A stretch of DNA of 36,184 nt from Candidatus Nanopelagicales bacterium (GCA_023257525.1 JALRCB010000002.1:1-36184); one strand, 5' to 3'. Numbered from the stretch's first letter, positions 24,054-32,629 are shown. The notes: generated by a model from the sequence alone, not told the origin. Made by a program: numbers and translations.

Positions 24054-25419
24054 GTCCGCCGCCAAGCGCTTATCGGGTTGGTCCTCCCGAATCAGAGCCG
24101 CTCCGCGAGGCGTACGTAGTGGACGTCTTGAGCGCGTATCTGGCCTGATGCTTGAAGTTGGCGGCTTGCCTATGACCATCGGAAACCGAGCGGCTATTGC
24201 TTCTAGACATGGGTGGGTTGAATGTGAGTGCGTAGGATTTTCAGGCGGTACAACATTTCTAATGCCTATCGACCCGGCGGTTAATGTTGCGCCCGGTGCT
24301 GTTGTCTACCCAGCAAATACACCTGCGCTGGCTGGCGGCCGATTTGTTCCTATCGAATCCGCGCCACCATTGCCGATTGGTGACACGCTCATGGGCCGGA
24401 TCGTTGACGGTTATGGGCGCGCTTTGGATGGTCATCCAGTTGGATCGGAAGCCCCCAACAATTACCGATCAACTCCGATCAATCCATTGCATCGACAACC
24501 CATCAACGAACCACTGGACTCTGGGGTTCGATCGATTAACGCTATGTTGACGGTCGGTCGCGGACAAAGGGTTGGGATCTTCGCAGGTTCTGGGGTTGGT
24601 AAGTCGGTCCTTCTTGGGATGCTCGCGAGGCGATGTGTCGCAGACGTTGTGGTGATCGGCCTCGTTGGGGAACGGGGTCGTGAGGTGCGTGAGTTCTGCG
24701 AGGATACGCTCGGTTTTGAGGCTCTCCGTCGTTCGGTCGTTGTCGCTGCACCTGCCGACGCAAGTCCCTTGGCGAGACTTCGGGGCGCACTGTTTGCCAC
24801 TGATGTCGCAACGTTCTTTCGGGATAAGGGACGTCATGTGGTTCTCATCATCGACTCGCTCACGCGATTTGCCATGGCACAGCGAGAAATAGCGCTGTCA
24901 CTCGGAGAACCCCCTGTTTCCCGGGGCTACCCACCTTCAGTATTCGCAAAAATGCCAGAGTTGGTCGAAAAGGTTGGTAATGGGTCTGTGCCTAATTCAT
25001 CCATTACCTCGTTCTACACCATCCTATTAGAGGGTGACGATATACACGATCCGGTCGCTGACACAGCCCGTGGCATCCTCGACGGTCACCTCTTTTTATC
25101 GCGAGAACTGGCAGATGCAGGGCACTATCCCGCTATTGATATTGAAAAGTCGATCTCGCGCGTGATGCCAAGGGTTACCGACAGTCGACATCAGCTGGCA
25201 GCTAGGAGGCTGAAACAGTTGATTTCTCGCTATATGCGTGGGCGTGATCTTGTTGCAATGGGTGCCTACGCTCCAGGCAGCGATCCTGGACTTGACGAGG
25301 CGCTACGACTTTGGCCAGAAATCCAAGCTTTTCTGCAGCAAAATATGGACGAAACCTTCGATATGGAGCATTCCATTGCTGGATTGTTGATGCTGACAGG
25401 TGCGGCGGATGCTCCGTAA
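24022..25419 (+). CDS. fliI: FliI, flagellum-specific ATPase
   Basis: FliI powers unloading of export substrates. The 465-residue protein has Walker A AGSGVGKS (188-195), Walker B VLIIDS (274-279), the conserved GLVGERGREV and the SITSFYTILLEGDD stretch. The catalytic Glu of this F1-beta-like family lies in GERGREV. The GTG start at 24022 overlaps the end of fliH by 32 bases and has no clear ribosome binding site. TTG codons at 24031 and 24037 are alternatives. The end overlaps fliJ. Confidence 0.96.
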   Translation: MGRLTLSSRAESAAKRLSGWSSRIRAAPRGVRSGRLERVSGLMLEVGGLPMTIGNRAAIASRHGWVECECVGFSGGTTFLMPIDPAVNVAPGAVVYPANTPALAGGRFVPIESAPPLPIGDTLMGRIVDGYGRALDGHPVGSEAPNNYRSTPINPLHRQPINEPLDSGVRSINAMLTVGRGQRVGIFAGSGVGKSVLLGMLARRCVADVVVIGLVGERGREVREFCEDTLGFEALRRSVVVAAPADASPLARLRGALFATDVATFFRDKGRHVVLIIDSLTRFAMAQREIALSLGEPPVSRGYPPSVFAKMPELVEKVGNGSVPNSSITSFYTILLEGDDIHDPVADTARGILDGHLFLSRELADAGHYPAIDIEKSISRVMPRVTDSRHQLAARRLKQLISRYMRGRDLVAMGAYAPGSDPGLDEALRLWPEIQAFLQQNMDETFDMEHSIAGLLMLTGAADAP

Positions 25420-25846
25420 GCAAGCGCTTGATGCGGTACTTCGAGTTGCGCGCTTAAGGGAGCAACAGGCCGCGGCCGTGGCACAACGTGAGAGGCAGCA
25501 GCTGAACGATGCCATTGCGGCTGCGAACCAGTTAGACCAATTTGCTAACGAATATCGGAAAGATCTTTCGCAGGCGCTTGAGAGCGACCGTGGTAGAGCA
25601 CCTGACTTGGTTAGACTTCTTGAATTCGCTAGAAAGCTAGAGTCGACTGCCCAAGATCAGCGTCAGGCAAGTCAACCGCTCAAGCTTCGAGCAGCCGAGA
25701 GCATGGAAAAGTATTACGCTCTACGCCTTAAGCTCGATGGGCTGGAAAAGCTCGAGCTTCAAATGAAATCAAGGCTTCGGCAAGAGCTAAGTCTTCGTGA
25801 GTCGCGTGAAACGGAAGACGCGATTGCATCTCGTCTTGGACACTGA
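25409..25846 (+). CDS. fliJ: FliJ, export stalk protein
   Basis: FliJ is a coiled-coil protein that sits in the FliI ring and couples it to FlhA. From ATG 25409 (AGG 8 bases upstream) the protein is 145 residues, nearly all helix, with charged heptads such as LREQQAAAVAQRERQQLNDA near the start and LKLDGLEKLELQMKSRLRQE near the end, as in the family. It overlaps the end of fliI by 11 bases. It is followed by a noncoding gap with a sigma-54 promoter for fliK. Confidence 0.9.
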   Translation: MLRKQALDAVLRVARLREQQAAAVAQRERQQLNDAIAAANQLDQFANEYRKDLSQALESDRGRAPDLVRLLEFARKLESTAQDQRQASQPLKLRAAESMEKYYALRLKLDGLEKLELQMKSRLRQELSLRESRETEDAIASRLGH

Positions 25847-25849
25847 ACA

Positions 25850-25879
25850 TGCCAACTCGGATCAAAACCCCAGTTGGCA
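25850..25879. repeat. Inverted repeat overlapping the fliK promoter
   Basis: TGCCAACT (25850-25857) and AGTTGGCA (25872-25879) are perfect inverted arms with a 14-base spacer. The right arm contains the -24 box of the fliK sigma-54 promoter. No T-run follows, so it is a poor terminator. It may be a regulator site that blocks or aids polymerase binding. Confidence 0.7.
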
Positions 25880-25890
25880 CGAATTATGCT
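25874..25890 (+). promoter_or_regulatory. Sigma-54 promoter for fliK
   Basis: TTGGCACG-AATT-ATGCT fits the sigma-54 consensus TGGCACG-N4-TTGC with GG and GC separated by ten bases. The start would be near 25901, 57 bases before the fliK ATG. It lies in the gap after fliJ, so fliK and the genes after it can be transcribed independently. Confidence 0.75.
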
Positions 25891-25957
25891 GGATAGTGGC
25901 TTGTCGAAGGTTCTAGAGCTCTTCGGTACTTCTATCAATTACTAAATTGTTGACCTT

Positions 25958-27226
25958 ATGATTGCCATCAAGTCTTCACCAACGCAGTCGATGAAGCAGG
26001 AAAACCCCGCCGTTGGTACAGAAAAATCTGCCGAACAGCGGAATGATCTAGCCTTTGAATTGCTTCTTGGCCTGATGGGGGGGCGTTTTCAGGGAGATTG
26101 TGATGGCGCCCAGCTACCCTCAGATGAATTGGTTGCCGACGGCAAACGGGTAACCGATGTTGGCTTGGTAACGGCAAGTATTGCCGGCCCGCAGTCGTTT
26201 CAGGTTTCGACGCCAACTGCGGTGGGGCATGACCTAACCGATTCAGAGGCTCTCGGCGGTGTTAGTGCGCTACTTGATGCCTCCGTAGCCGCGCTTAGAC
26301 GGCAGGGGGATGATCCTATGGTAGGAGCACAGCTCGGGTTGGAAGCTGCGCGAAAGGCGTTTGCAGCGCTGAATGCTCAGGCGGACCAAAATCTTCTAAC
26401 TGCTAGGCTTGCTGCAGCAGTTAGGGGTGACCGTGCCGCGCTTCAAGAGTTGATTTCAGATGGGTTTCTTGCCAAGCTCAATCCCGTGGCAGTCGTTCCT
26501 CGAGATTTTGCGATTGAACAGCATCTTCAGGAATCAATCCAGGGAGCGCTTTCTGGGCGGATAGTCGACGGGCAGATACTGCAAGCACAAGTGCTTGAAA
26601 TTGATGGCAGTACTGCCCCTCTTCAGGCTGATGAAATGAAAACTCAGGGTTCCTACAATCTGTACTCGGGGGCTGACTTATCGCCTCTCAATGACGGCGA
26701 TGCTGATGCTTCTAAGTCGCTTGATATATTTCAGCGAGAAGGCGATCTACCACTACTCTATGTGCAGGACTCTCGAGCCCCCTCAAATAGTCAAAGCCAG
26801 GGTGTAGCAGGCATTGTCAGCTCGCAGCCAATGATTGAGCCAACCGTAAATTGGTTGTTGTCTCAACAAGGTGGAGGGGCTACGATTGACCTCACGCCAC
26901 CGGATTTAGGTCACGTGCGCGTTGAATTGAAGCTTGATTCAGCGGGTCAGCATGCAACGCTTGTGGTGCATCCTTCCTCTGATGCTGCGAAAGCTTCAAT
27001 CGAGCAATCACTTTCCCGTTTGGTTGACGTTTTTGCTGCATCGGGTATGCAGTTATCAGTATCGGTTGAAAGTGGGCAATCCGGACTTGGGTTTGCAAGA
27101 GAGCGTGAAAGGCCTCCGAGAGACTTGGGATTGGATCGGGTAAGCTCCTTAGAGCAGTCGAGGGATTTTGGTCTTGCGATGCGGCGTTCTACGCTGAGCG
27201 AGTCAGGGCTAAGCTTATACGTATAG
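25958..27226 (+). CDS. fliK: FliK, hook-length control protein
   Basis: FliK measures hook length and switches the export gate to late substrates. The 422-residue protein has a low-conservation ruler region and a C-terminal FliK domain at about 290-385: TIDLTPPDLGHVRVELKLDS and a stretch with ATLVVHPSSDAAKASIEQSL, ending in the helix LSRLVDVFAASGMQLSVSV. It lies after fliJ in the standard order. Its 5' coding region carries two pairs of CGGCAA/TTGCCG sites (26133-26186). A second FliK-like protein is encoded at 16549. Confidence 0.9.
   Translation: MIAIKSSPTQSMKQENPAVGTEKSAEQRNDLAFELLLGLMGGRFQGDCDGAQLPSDELVADGKRVTDVGLVTASIAGPQSFQVSTPTAVGHDLTDSEALGGVSALLDASVAALRRQGDDPMVGAQLGLEAARKAFAALNAQADQNLLTARLAAAVRGDRAALQELISDGFLAKLNPVAVVPRDFAIEQHLQESIQGALSGRIVDGQILQAQVLEIDGSTAPLQADEMKTQGSYNLYSGADLSPLNDGDADASKSLDIFQREGDLPLLYVQDSRAPSNSQSQGVAGIVSSQPMIEPTVNWLLSQQGGGATIDLTPPDLGHVRVELKLDSAGQHATLVVHPSSDAAKASIEQSLSRLVDVFAASGMQLSVSVESGQSGLGFARERERPPRDLGLDRVSSLEQSRDFGLAMRRSTLSESGLSLYV
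26133..26186 (+). promoter_or_regulatory. Two palindromic CGGCAA/TTGCCG sites inside fliK
   Basis: TTGCCG (26133-26138), one base, CGGCAA (26140-26145); then CGGCAA (26172-26177), three bases, TTGCCG (26181-26186). All four half-sites are exact. They lie about 230-285 bases downstream of the predicted fliK start. They look like a downstream enhancer for an NtrC-family activator such as FleR. Confidence 0.5.
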
Positions 27227-27355
27227 GACGTTATAATTATTGGGCATTAGTTTTTTGGTTTTACTAGGAGTGCTTGGCGTAGACTCGGGTCGGGTCATAA
27301 GCTGAGTTAATTTCGGTGGTTGAATTTCGTAAGTGAATTTTTATCGAGACTGAAA

Positions 27356-28087
27356 ATGGCTGAAGCAGAACTTAATCCAGCAGCAACAGCAAATGCAGCC
27401 ACGGCTGCAGCCGTAACCGCGGCCACAGAGGGGGAAGAAGCCCCCGTAAAAAAGAGCAAATTGCCTTTAATTATAGCTATCGTGGTTGTACTCGTGTTGA
27501 TTGGTGGGGGCGTTGGCGGTTGGATGTGGTACTCCGCCAAGAAAAAGAAAGAAGCCGAAGAAGCGGAACAAACGCTTGAGAGTCGGCTAAAAGCCCAAAT
27601 GCAGTTTAAAAAAGAGAACAAGGCACCTACCTTTGTGAAGATGGACCCCTTCACTGTGAACCTGCCGTCTAAAGGTGGCGAACATTATCTTCAGGTTGAA
27701 ATGTTCCTGCGAGTATCAGAAGGCAAGGTCGAGGGAAAGATCAAAGAGTTTTTGCCTGTCGTCCAGGATCGAATCATTACTGTGCTTTCCTCGCGCTCCA
27801 TGGAGCAGCTCGCGACGGTAGAAGGCAAGGAGATTCTTGGTAAAGAGATTGCATTGGTCGTTAACTCGATTATTGAACCCCAATTGACCGCGATCTACGT
27901 GCTTCAGCAACAACCATCAACAGCTGACCTTAGGAACCTTGAGCGCATAGGCGCAATGCCTAAAGATGCTTCAGCAACCGCCCAAATGACTCAAGTCGCT
28001 CGAGAAGCTGCAGCACAGTTCTGGCGAATCAGCGAGATGGATTTACCGGTTCAGGGAGTGCTCTTCAAGCAATTCATCATGCAGTGA
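27356..28087 (+). CDS. fliL: FliL, basal-body/stator-associated protein
   Basis: FliL surrounds the stator units in the inner membrane. From ATG 27356 (GAG upstream) it has 243 residues, beginning with an Ala/Thr-rich cytoplasmic stretch that includes about 20 alanines in the first 50 residues, then a membrane segment (about 36-57), and a periplasmic domain with FVKMDPFTVNLPSKGGEHYL and ending VQGVLFKQFIMQ, the typical FliL C-terminus ('...vlfts.iiQ'). An earlier in-frame start at 27320 is possible. The 129-base gap after fliK shows no clear promoter or terminator. Confidence 0.92.
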   Translation: MAEAELNPAATANAATAAAVTAATEGEEAPVKKSKLPLIIAIVVVLVLIGGGVGGWMWYSAKKKKEAEEAEQTLESRLKAQMQFKKENKAPTFVKMDPFTVNLPSKGGEHYLQVEMFLRVSEGKVEGKIKEFLPVVQDRIITVLSSRSMEQLATVEGKEILGKEIALVVNSIIEPQLTAIYVLQQQPSTADLRNLERIGAMPKDASATAQMTQVAREAAAQFWRISEMDLPVQGVLFKQFIMQ

Positions 28088-28132
28088 TGGGACATGACCA
28101 AATCTAGTGTTCTATTAATGGCAACTTCTTGA

Positions 28133-29182
28133 TTGAGCGAGAGTCCAGTGAGTGAAGCTGTAAAGGCGACGGCAGACGATCAACCAGACGATGACTTGGG
28201 TAACGACGTTCTCAAGACAAATCGCGAGGCCAAAGCCTCAGTCTTTGACAAGATGCATCGCATTCTTAGCAGGAGAATGCCGACCCTTGAGCTGATTCAT
28301 GAGCGATTTGCTCGAACCATGAGGCTGCAGTTATTTAACATGATTCGCTGCCGTTGCGAAGTTGATCTCCATCCCCCGAAAATAAAACCATATTCCGATT
28401 TTCTCTCGAGCTTTCCCGAGCGTACAAATATCAACATTGTTAACATCAAATCGCTCCGCGGGGTCGCGTGCTGGATTGTTGACCCAGCTGTTATATACCT
28501 CACAATCGATAATATGTTTGGTGGCGAGGGGCACCTCGAACCCAAAATCGTTCCAAAGGAATACACAGCGACAGAGTTAAGAATAGTTAGACGTTTTGTC
28601 GATATGGTTCTCGCAGAATACGAAAAGGCGTGGAAACAAGTTTATGAGTTGAAGTTTGATTTTGTAAGATCCGAAGGTAATTTTCAGTTTGCAAAAATTA
28701 CTGGTAACGATGAGATGGTCTTGCACTGTAAGTTCACGATTGATATCAATGGACGCGCAGGCGATGTGGACTTTTGCGTGCCTTTTTGGGTGTTTGAACC
28801 TCTAAAAGCAACATTGTTTGCGCAGTCCGTAGGCTTCCAGATGGAAGCAGATACGAAATGGACAGGAGCACTAGAAAGCGAAATGCAGACAGCAGAAGTA
28901 GAGATTGCTGCAATTCTCGCTGAAAGAAAAATGTTGCTTGGAGATATTCTGTCATTGAATGTTGGTGAAATAATACCCATCGAAGTTCAGGATCCAATCA
29001 CGGCCTTTGTAAATCGAGTGCCAATGATCCGAGGTAAGTATGGTGTTAAGAACGGTCGGTATGCCCTACGAGTCGAAGAGATTCGTAACCCTACTGACTT
29101 TGTAAGTCTTGGACTCAAAAATAAGCAGTTGCTTGGGCCTCAAAAGTATGATGATGAATTCAAGTTTGGTATGGAGAAATAA
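28133..29182 (+). CDS. fliM: FliM, C-ring switch protein lacking the CheY-binding N-terminus
   Basis: FliM forms the middle of the switch complex with FliG and FliN. The 349-residue protein has the middle CheC-like domain, including the GG-x-G loop (NMFGGEGHLEP region) that contacts FliG, and a C-terminal SpoA/FliN-like domain (LLGDILSLNVGEIIPIEVQD onward). The N-terminus is unusual. Most FliM proteins begin with a Leu-Ser-Q-x-E-I/V-D-A-L-L motif that binds CheY-P. Here the first 35 residues (MSESPVSEAVKATADDQPDD onward) contain no such motif, and a stop codon immediately upstream rules out a longer form. Start is TTG 28133, with GTG 28148 as alternative (GAGAG four bases before it). Confidence 0.93.
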   Translation: MSESPVSEAVKATADDQPDDDLGNDVLKTNREAKASVFDKMHRILSRRMPTLELIHERFARTMRLQLFNMIRCRCEVDLHPPKIKPYSDFLSSFPERTNINIVNIKSLRGVACWIVDPAVIYLTIDNMFGGEGHLEPKIVPKEYTATELRIVRRFVDMVLAEYEKAWKQVYELKFDFVRSEGNFQFAKITGNDEMVLHCKFTIDINGRAGDVDFCVPFWVFEPLKATLFAQSVGFQMEADTKWTGALESEMQTAEVEIAAILAERKMLLGDILSLNVGEIIPIEVQDPITAFVNRVPMIRGKYGVKNGRYALRVEEIRNPTDFVSLGLKNKQLLGPQKYDDEFKFGMEK

Positions 29183-29533
29183 ATGAGTAATGAGTCATCT
29201 GGTGGATTGTCCGGTGATGCACAGTCGGTTAACTTTGATAATTTTGATATTGGCGGTGCAGATGGCGGTGTAAACGATATCGACCTGGTTTTAGATATTC
29301 CGGTCAATGTGACAGTTGAGTTAGGTCGAGCAAAAATGCAGATTAGAAATCTGCTAGCACTGTCTTATGGTTCAGTGGTGGAGTTAGATGTACTTGCTGG
29401 TGAACCTCTCGACGTTATGGTGAATGGCTGTTTGATTGCACAGGGAGAGGTGGTTATTGTTAACGATCGATATGGTATTCGCTTAACCGATATCGTTACC
29501 CCTACTGAGCGACTCCGTAAGCTCAATCGCTAG
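29183..29533 (+). CDS. fliN: FliN, C-ring switch protein
   Basis: FliN is the distal C-ring protein. The 116-residue protein has a Gly/Asp-rich N-terminal leader of about 35 residues and a SpoA domain: LDIPVNVTVELGRAKMQIRN, then GSVVELDVLAGEPLDVMVNG, then VVIVNDRYGIRLTDIVTPTE, all standard. ATG starts immediately after the fliM stop, with GGAGA in the end of fliM as the ribosome site. Confidence 0.95.
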   Translation: MSNESSGGLSGDAQSVNFDNFDIGGADGGVNDIDLVLDIPVNVTVELGRAKMQIRNLLALSYGSVVELDVLAGEPLDVMVNGCLIAQGEVVIVNDRYGIRLTDIVTPTERLRKLNR

Positions 29534-29563
29534 TAGATTTCTCTCAAAGCTTGTGCAAATTCA

Positions 29564-30610
29564 ATGGAAATTTCGAGCTCGAGCTTGATATTCTTATTTA
29601 TTGTCACTTTGATTGCGTTAGCTATAGGTTTTGTTGCGCGGCTTTGGAGACGTTCAACCCAGCAGAGCCCATCTCTTCGATTGATCAGTTCCCTTCAGGT
29701 TGGCCAAAAAGAGCGTTTGGTCGAGGTCCTCAATGGGGATGAGGTTTTATTGCTTGGTATTACATCACAGCAAATTACAGTTATTGATCGTCGTAAGGCC
29801 AGTGAGTTAGAGCGAACTCTCAAAGCTGAACGATTGCGTTCCCAACCATTCAACGTCAGCGCTCTATCAGCAACCGTAGTTGTCCTAGTAGCGTTTGCCT
29901 GTCTGTTCCCGTCTGACATCCTTGCGCAAAGCTTGCCGCTTTTTGAGTCGGTACCAGGCAAGGGCGGGGTAACAAGTTATTCGGTCCCTGTTCAAACGGT
30001 TTTGTTGCTGACTGCGCTATCTTTTTTGCCCTCGATGCTGATGCTCATGACGAGCTTCACAAGAATTCTTATTGTACTTTCGCTGCTGAGACAGGCAATG
30101 GGATTAGTTACCACGCCGCCGAACGCGGTATTGGTAGGGTTAGCCTTATTTGTTACTGCTGCAGTGATGGCTCCAGTCGCCGACAAGGTCTACGGAGATG
30201 CTTGGCAGCCCTATAGTGCAGGGAGAATTGGTTTCCAGGAAGCCGTTGATAAGGGTATCGAGCCGGTTAAAGCGTTTATGCTTCGACAAACCCGCGCGGA
30301 CGATTTGAATCTTTTTATTCGATTGTCTGGCAAAACTTATGCTAAACCCGAGGATGTTCCTCTAACCACGGTGATACCAGCCTTCGCAATTAGTGAAATT
30401 AGAACAGCATTTTTGATAGGTTTTGTAATTTATCTGCCTTTCCTTGCAATAGATTTTGCTGTTGCGAGCATACTCACAGCTCTCGGCATGGTTATGGTTT
30501 CACCGATCACTTTCTCGTTGCCATTAAAGCTCATAGTTTTTGTACTTGCTGATGGATGGGCGATGCTGATCGGTGGGTTGGTAGAGAGTTTCCGGATGGT
30601 GGCCACTTAA
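29564..30610 (+). CDS. fliO-fliP: FliO-FliP fusion, export gate
   Basis: One continuous frame of 348 residues encodes two gate proteins that are normally separate. Residues 1-92 are FliO: an N-terminal membrane segment (about 8-26) and a small cytoplasmic domain with LRLISSLQVGQKERLVEVLN and LLLGITSQQITVIDR. Residues about 98-348 are a full-length FliP: signal-like segment (98-121, ending ILAQS), then LTSFTRILIVLSLLRQAMGL, PAFAISEIRTAFLIGFVIYL and the conserved C-terminus with SPITFSLPLKLIVFVLADGW. There is no ATG between them. A TTG near the join (29834) has no ribosome site. In most bacteria FliO is a transient assembly factor for the FliP-FliR complex. Weak ribosome site before 29564. Confidence 0.9.
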   Translation: MEISSSSLIFLFIVTLIALAIGFVARLWRRSTQQSPSLRLISSLQVGQKERLVEVLNGDEVLLLGITSQQITVIDRRKASELERTLKAERLRSQPFNVSALSATVVVLVAFACLFPSDILAQSLPLFESVPGKGGVTSYSVPVQTVLLLTALSFLPSMLMLMTSFTRILIVLSLLRQAMGLVTTPPNAVLVGLALFVTAAVMAPVADKVYGDAWQPYSAGRIGFQEAVDKGIEPVKAFMLRQTRADDLNLFIRLSGKTYAKPEDVPLTTVIPAFAISEIRTAFLIGFVIYLPFLAIDFAVASILTALGMVMVSPITFSLPLKLIVFVLADGWAMLIGGLVESFRMVAT

Positions 30611-30643
30611 TCGACTTTCCTTACTTGATAGGTGTTTTCAAAG

Positions 30644-30913
30644 ATGGATAGTGGTGAAATTATTGGACATGTTCTAAGAGCTATTCTCATGATGGGGCTT
30701 CTGGCTGGTCCGATTTTGTTAGCCATTCTCGCTCTCGGACTGCTTCTAGGGGTGTTGCAGGCAGCGACTTCAGTTAATGAGCAGACATTGACATTTGTGC
30801 CAAAGCTTTTGATTACTGCGCTAGTCATAGGGGTTGGCGGATCGACTATATTGAGTTTATATGTTGATTATTTGCGCGATGTGTTAGCCCGCATCCCTGC
30901 AATAACGCAGTGA
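30644..30913 (+). CDS. fliQ: FliQ, export gate protein
   Basis: FliQ is a two-helix component of the export gate around FliP and FliR. From ATG 30644 it has 89 residues, the usual length, with two membrane segments and the signature QAATSVNEQTLTFVPKLL between them. An in-frame GTG at 30632 would add four residues. It lies between fliP and fliR as expected. Confidence 0.95.
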   Translation: MDSGEIIGHVLRAILMMGLLAGPILLAILALGLLLGVLQAATSVNEQTLTFVPKLLITALVIGVGGSTILSLYVDYLRDVLARIPAITQ

Positions 30914-30945
30914 TATAGCTGTAAGCTCGTTTTTGATTCACTCTG

Positions 30946-31737
30946 ATGATTTCGATTCCGCAATCTCTGATAGAAACCGCTTTGCTTCCAGGTTTGTTAG
31001 CTGCAACCAGGATCGTAGGGCTTTTGCTGGCCGCGCCGTTCTTCGCACTGCAAACGATTCCTCAGCGATTTAGAATTGGATTGGCTCTTATTATTGCTTT
31101 TGGCATTCCTCTCGAAATCGGTGCTCTAACGGCAATTTCAATAGCAGGATCCAGTGCAGGCTTTTTTTTACTCTCAGCAACTGAGCTGCTTATCGGTCTA
31201 GCGATGGGCTGGTTAGTGAGAGTCGGTATGATTGTCTTTGATGTCGCTGCTGAAATAATCAGTATTCAAACAGGGCTCTCATTCGCGTCCCAGTACAATC
31301 CAGATCAAGCATTACCCTCCGGCGTTGTAGGCAGTTTGTTCGGTTTGATCGGACTGGCACTCATGTTTGTATTGAATCTTCATTTGGTGATAATTGAGAT
31401 AATATTTGATTCGTTTAGAAGTTTGCCTCCAGGCCGATGGCCGACTATGTTTAATATTTCATCTGTTTTAAGTGTCTTTGCTGGTTCGTTTGGGATTGGT
31501 TTGCTTTTGGCACTTCCTTTTATTGCCATTAATCTCGTTGTAATGGCTGCTCAAGGGTTTTTGGGCAGAACAAGTCCTCAAATGAATTTGTTTTCGATCG
31601 GCTTTGCTCTTACGATTCCTATCGGAGTTTTTTTGATCTATGTTTTGTTGCCGGTTTTTCCAGAAGCTCTCCAGCGTTCACAAGAAGGCGTTTATGGATT
31701 ATTGCGTCAGGCCTTGAGCTTAACCCGAGGAAATTAA
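30946..31737 (+). CDS. fliR: FliR, export gate protein
   Basis: FliR completes the FliP5Q4R1 export gate. The 263-residue protein has several membrane segments and the conserved opening (LLAATRIVGLLLAAPFFALQ), the FASQYNPDQALPSG region and a C-terminal hydrophobic pair ending in ALSLTRGN. In the common operon order fliR is followed by flhB. Here an unrelated lipoprotein gene begins two bases after the stop. Confidence 0.95.
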   Translation: MISIPQSLIETALLPGLLAATRIVGLLLAAPFFALQTIPQRFRIGLALIIAFGIPLEIGALTAISIAGSSAGFFLLSATELLIGLAMGWLVRVGMIVFDVAAEIISIQTGLSFASQYNPDQALPSGVVGSLFGLIGLALMFVLNLHLVIIEIIFDSFRSLPPGRWPTMFNISSVLSVFAGSFGIGLLLALPFIAINLVVMAAQGFLGRTSPQMNLFSIGFALTIPIGVFLIYVLLPVFPEALQRSQEGVYGLLRQALSLTRGN

Positions 31738-31738
31738 T

Positions 31739-32629
31739 ATGAAGATTTTTCGACTTACCCTCCTCATGGCCGTCTTCATTTCTCTTGCAGGATGTTTAGA
31801 AAGCTTACCCAAGACTGTGTCTTCTGGAGATTTTCCCTCTTTGCCATTATCTCCAACGCTTAAGGATAGGAATGCAGCACTTGCGCGTGCTTGGGATCAG
31901 GCTAGTCTCACATGTAGGAGTCAATATAGTTCTCGCGGTAGTTACTGTGAGCAGCTGAAAGTGGAAGGTGAGTTTCTGAGTTGTACTGCGACTCGACTAA
32001 CCGACGCTGCCGAAAGGTTGAAATATCCTTCGCCTGATTTGATTCGAGTTTGGCATAATTGTGTAATGACAACTGCAGGTCTCCTGAAGGACGGTTATTA
32101 TTTAACGAAGCTGGACCTAGAGCGTCGGGTTGCTAGTTGCCAGTCTCGCTTAGATCCGGAGCCAGAGTTTCCGATAAGGCAGACTGGATGGTTGGGTCCT
32201 CTGCTGAGTATGATTTCCAATGACGACAAAGAGCCCTTAAGAGCTGTTATGCCAGGTGACTTTGGCGTTGCGAACTCCAGAATAGCTCTACCAACATGTG
32301 AAGCGAGGTTTAAGGCAGCCGCTGCGACAGCTAGCCCGTTGGCTGTTGGGCAAATTCCGAAGGAACAAGCGAATATCGTGTCACCACCCCAGCAAGCTCC
32401 TGTGTCGCCTAATGTGGCGATTGAGGACGAAGGTTCAAAGAAATCTAGTCAGAGGAAAGTCGTTAATACCCGGGATACAAAGGCAGTTTCAGCCAGACCA
32501 GCGTCAGCAGCACAGAGCATTCCGCATAACTTGGATCCACGTAATCAACAGGGAGTGGGCGCCAAGTACTGTCCTATACCAGGTGCTTGTGGTCCTTCGG
32601 TGCCAGTTGATGCAGTAAAGAGGCCGTAA
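31739..32629 (+). CDS. Cysteine-rich lipoprotein of unknown function
   Basis: The 296-residue protein starts with a lipoprotein signal peptide (MKIFRLTLLMAVFISLAGC, lipobox LAGC, Cys19). The mature part has about ten cysteines, many in the first 180 residues, which could form disulphides in the periplasm, and a low-complexity Ser/Pro/Gln/Lys-rich tail (about 195-260) followed by two more cysteines near the end. I do not recognise a family. The gene is tightly packed between fliR (2-base gap) and the carbonic anhydrase-like gene (12-base gap), and upstream of flgB, so it is probably transcribed with the flagellar genes and may act at the flagellar base. Confidence 0.8.
   Translation: MKIFRLTLLMAVFISLAGCLESLPKTVSSGDFPSLPLSPTLKDRNAALARAWDQASLTCRSQYSSRGSYCEQLKVEGEFLSCTATRLTDAAERLKYPSPDLIRVWHNCVMTTAGLLKDGYYLTKLDLERRVASCQSRLDPEPEFPIRQTGWLGPLLSMISNDDKEPLRAVMPGDFGVANSRIALPTCEARFKAAAATASPLAVGQIPKEQANIVSPPQQAPVSPNVAIEDEGSKKSSQRKVVNTRDTKAVSARPASAAQSIPHNLDPRNQQGVGAKYCPIPGACGPSVPVDAVKRP

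Noticed and set aside
27227..27355. The 129-base gap between fliK and fliL, checked for a promoter or terminator.
   Set aside because: A TATAAT occurs but has no acceptable -35 partner, no GG-N10-GC is present, and no stable hairpin with a T-run was seen.
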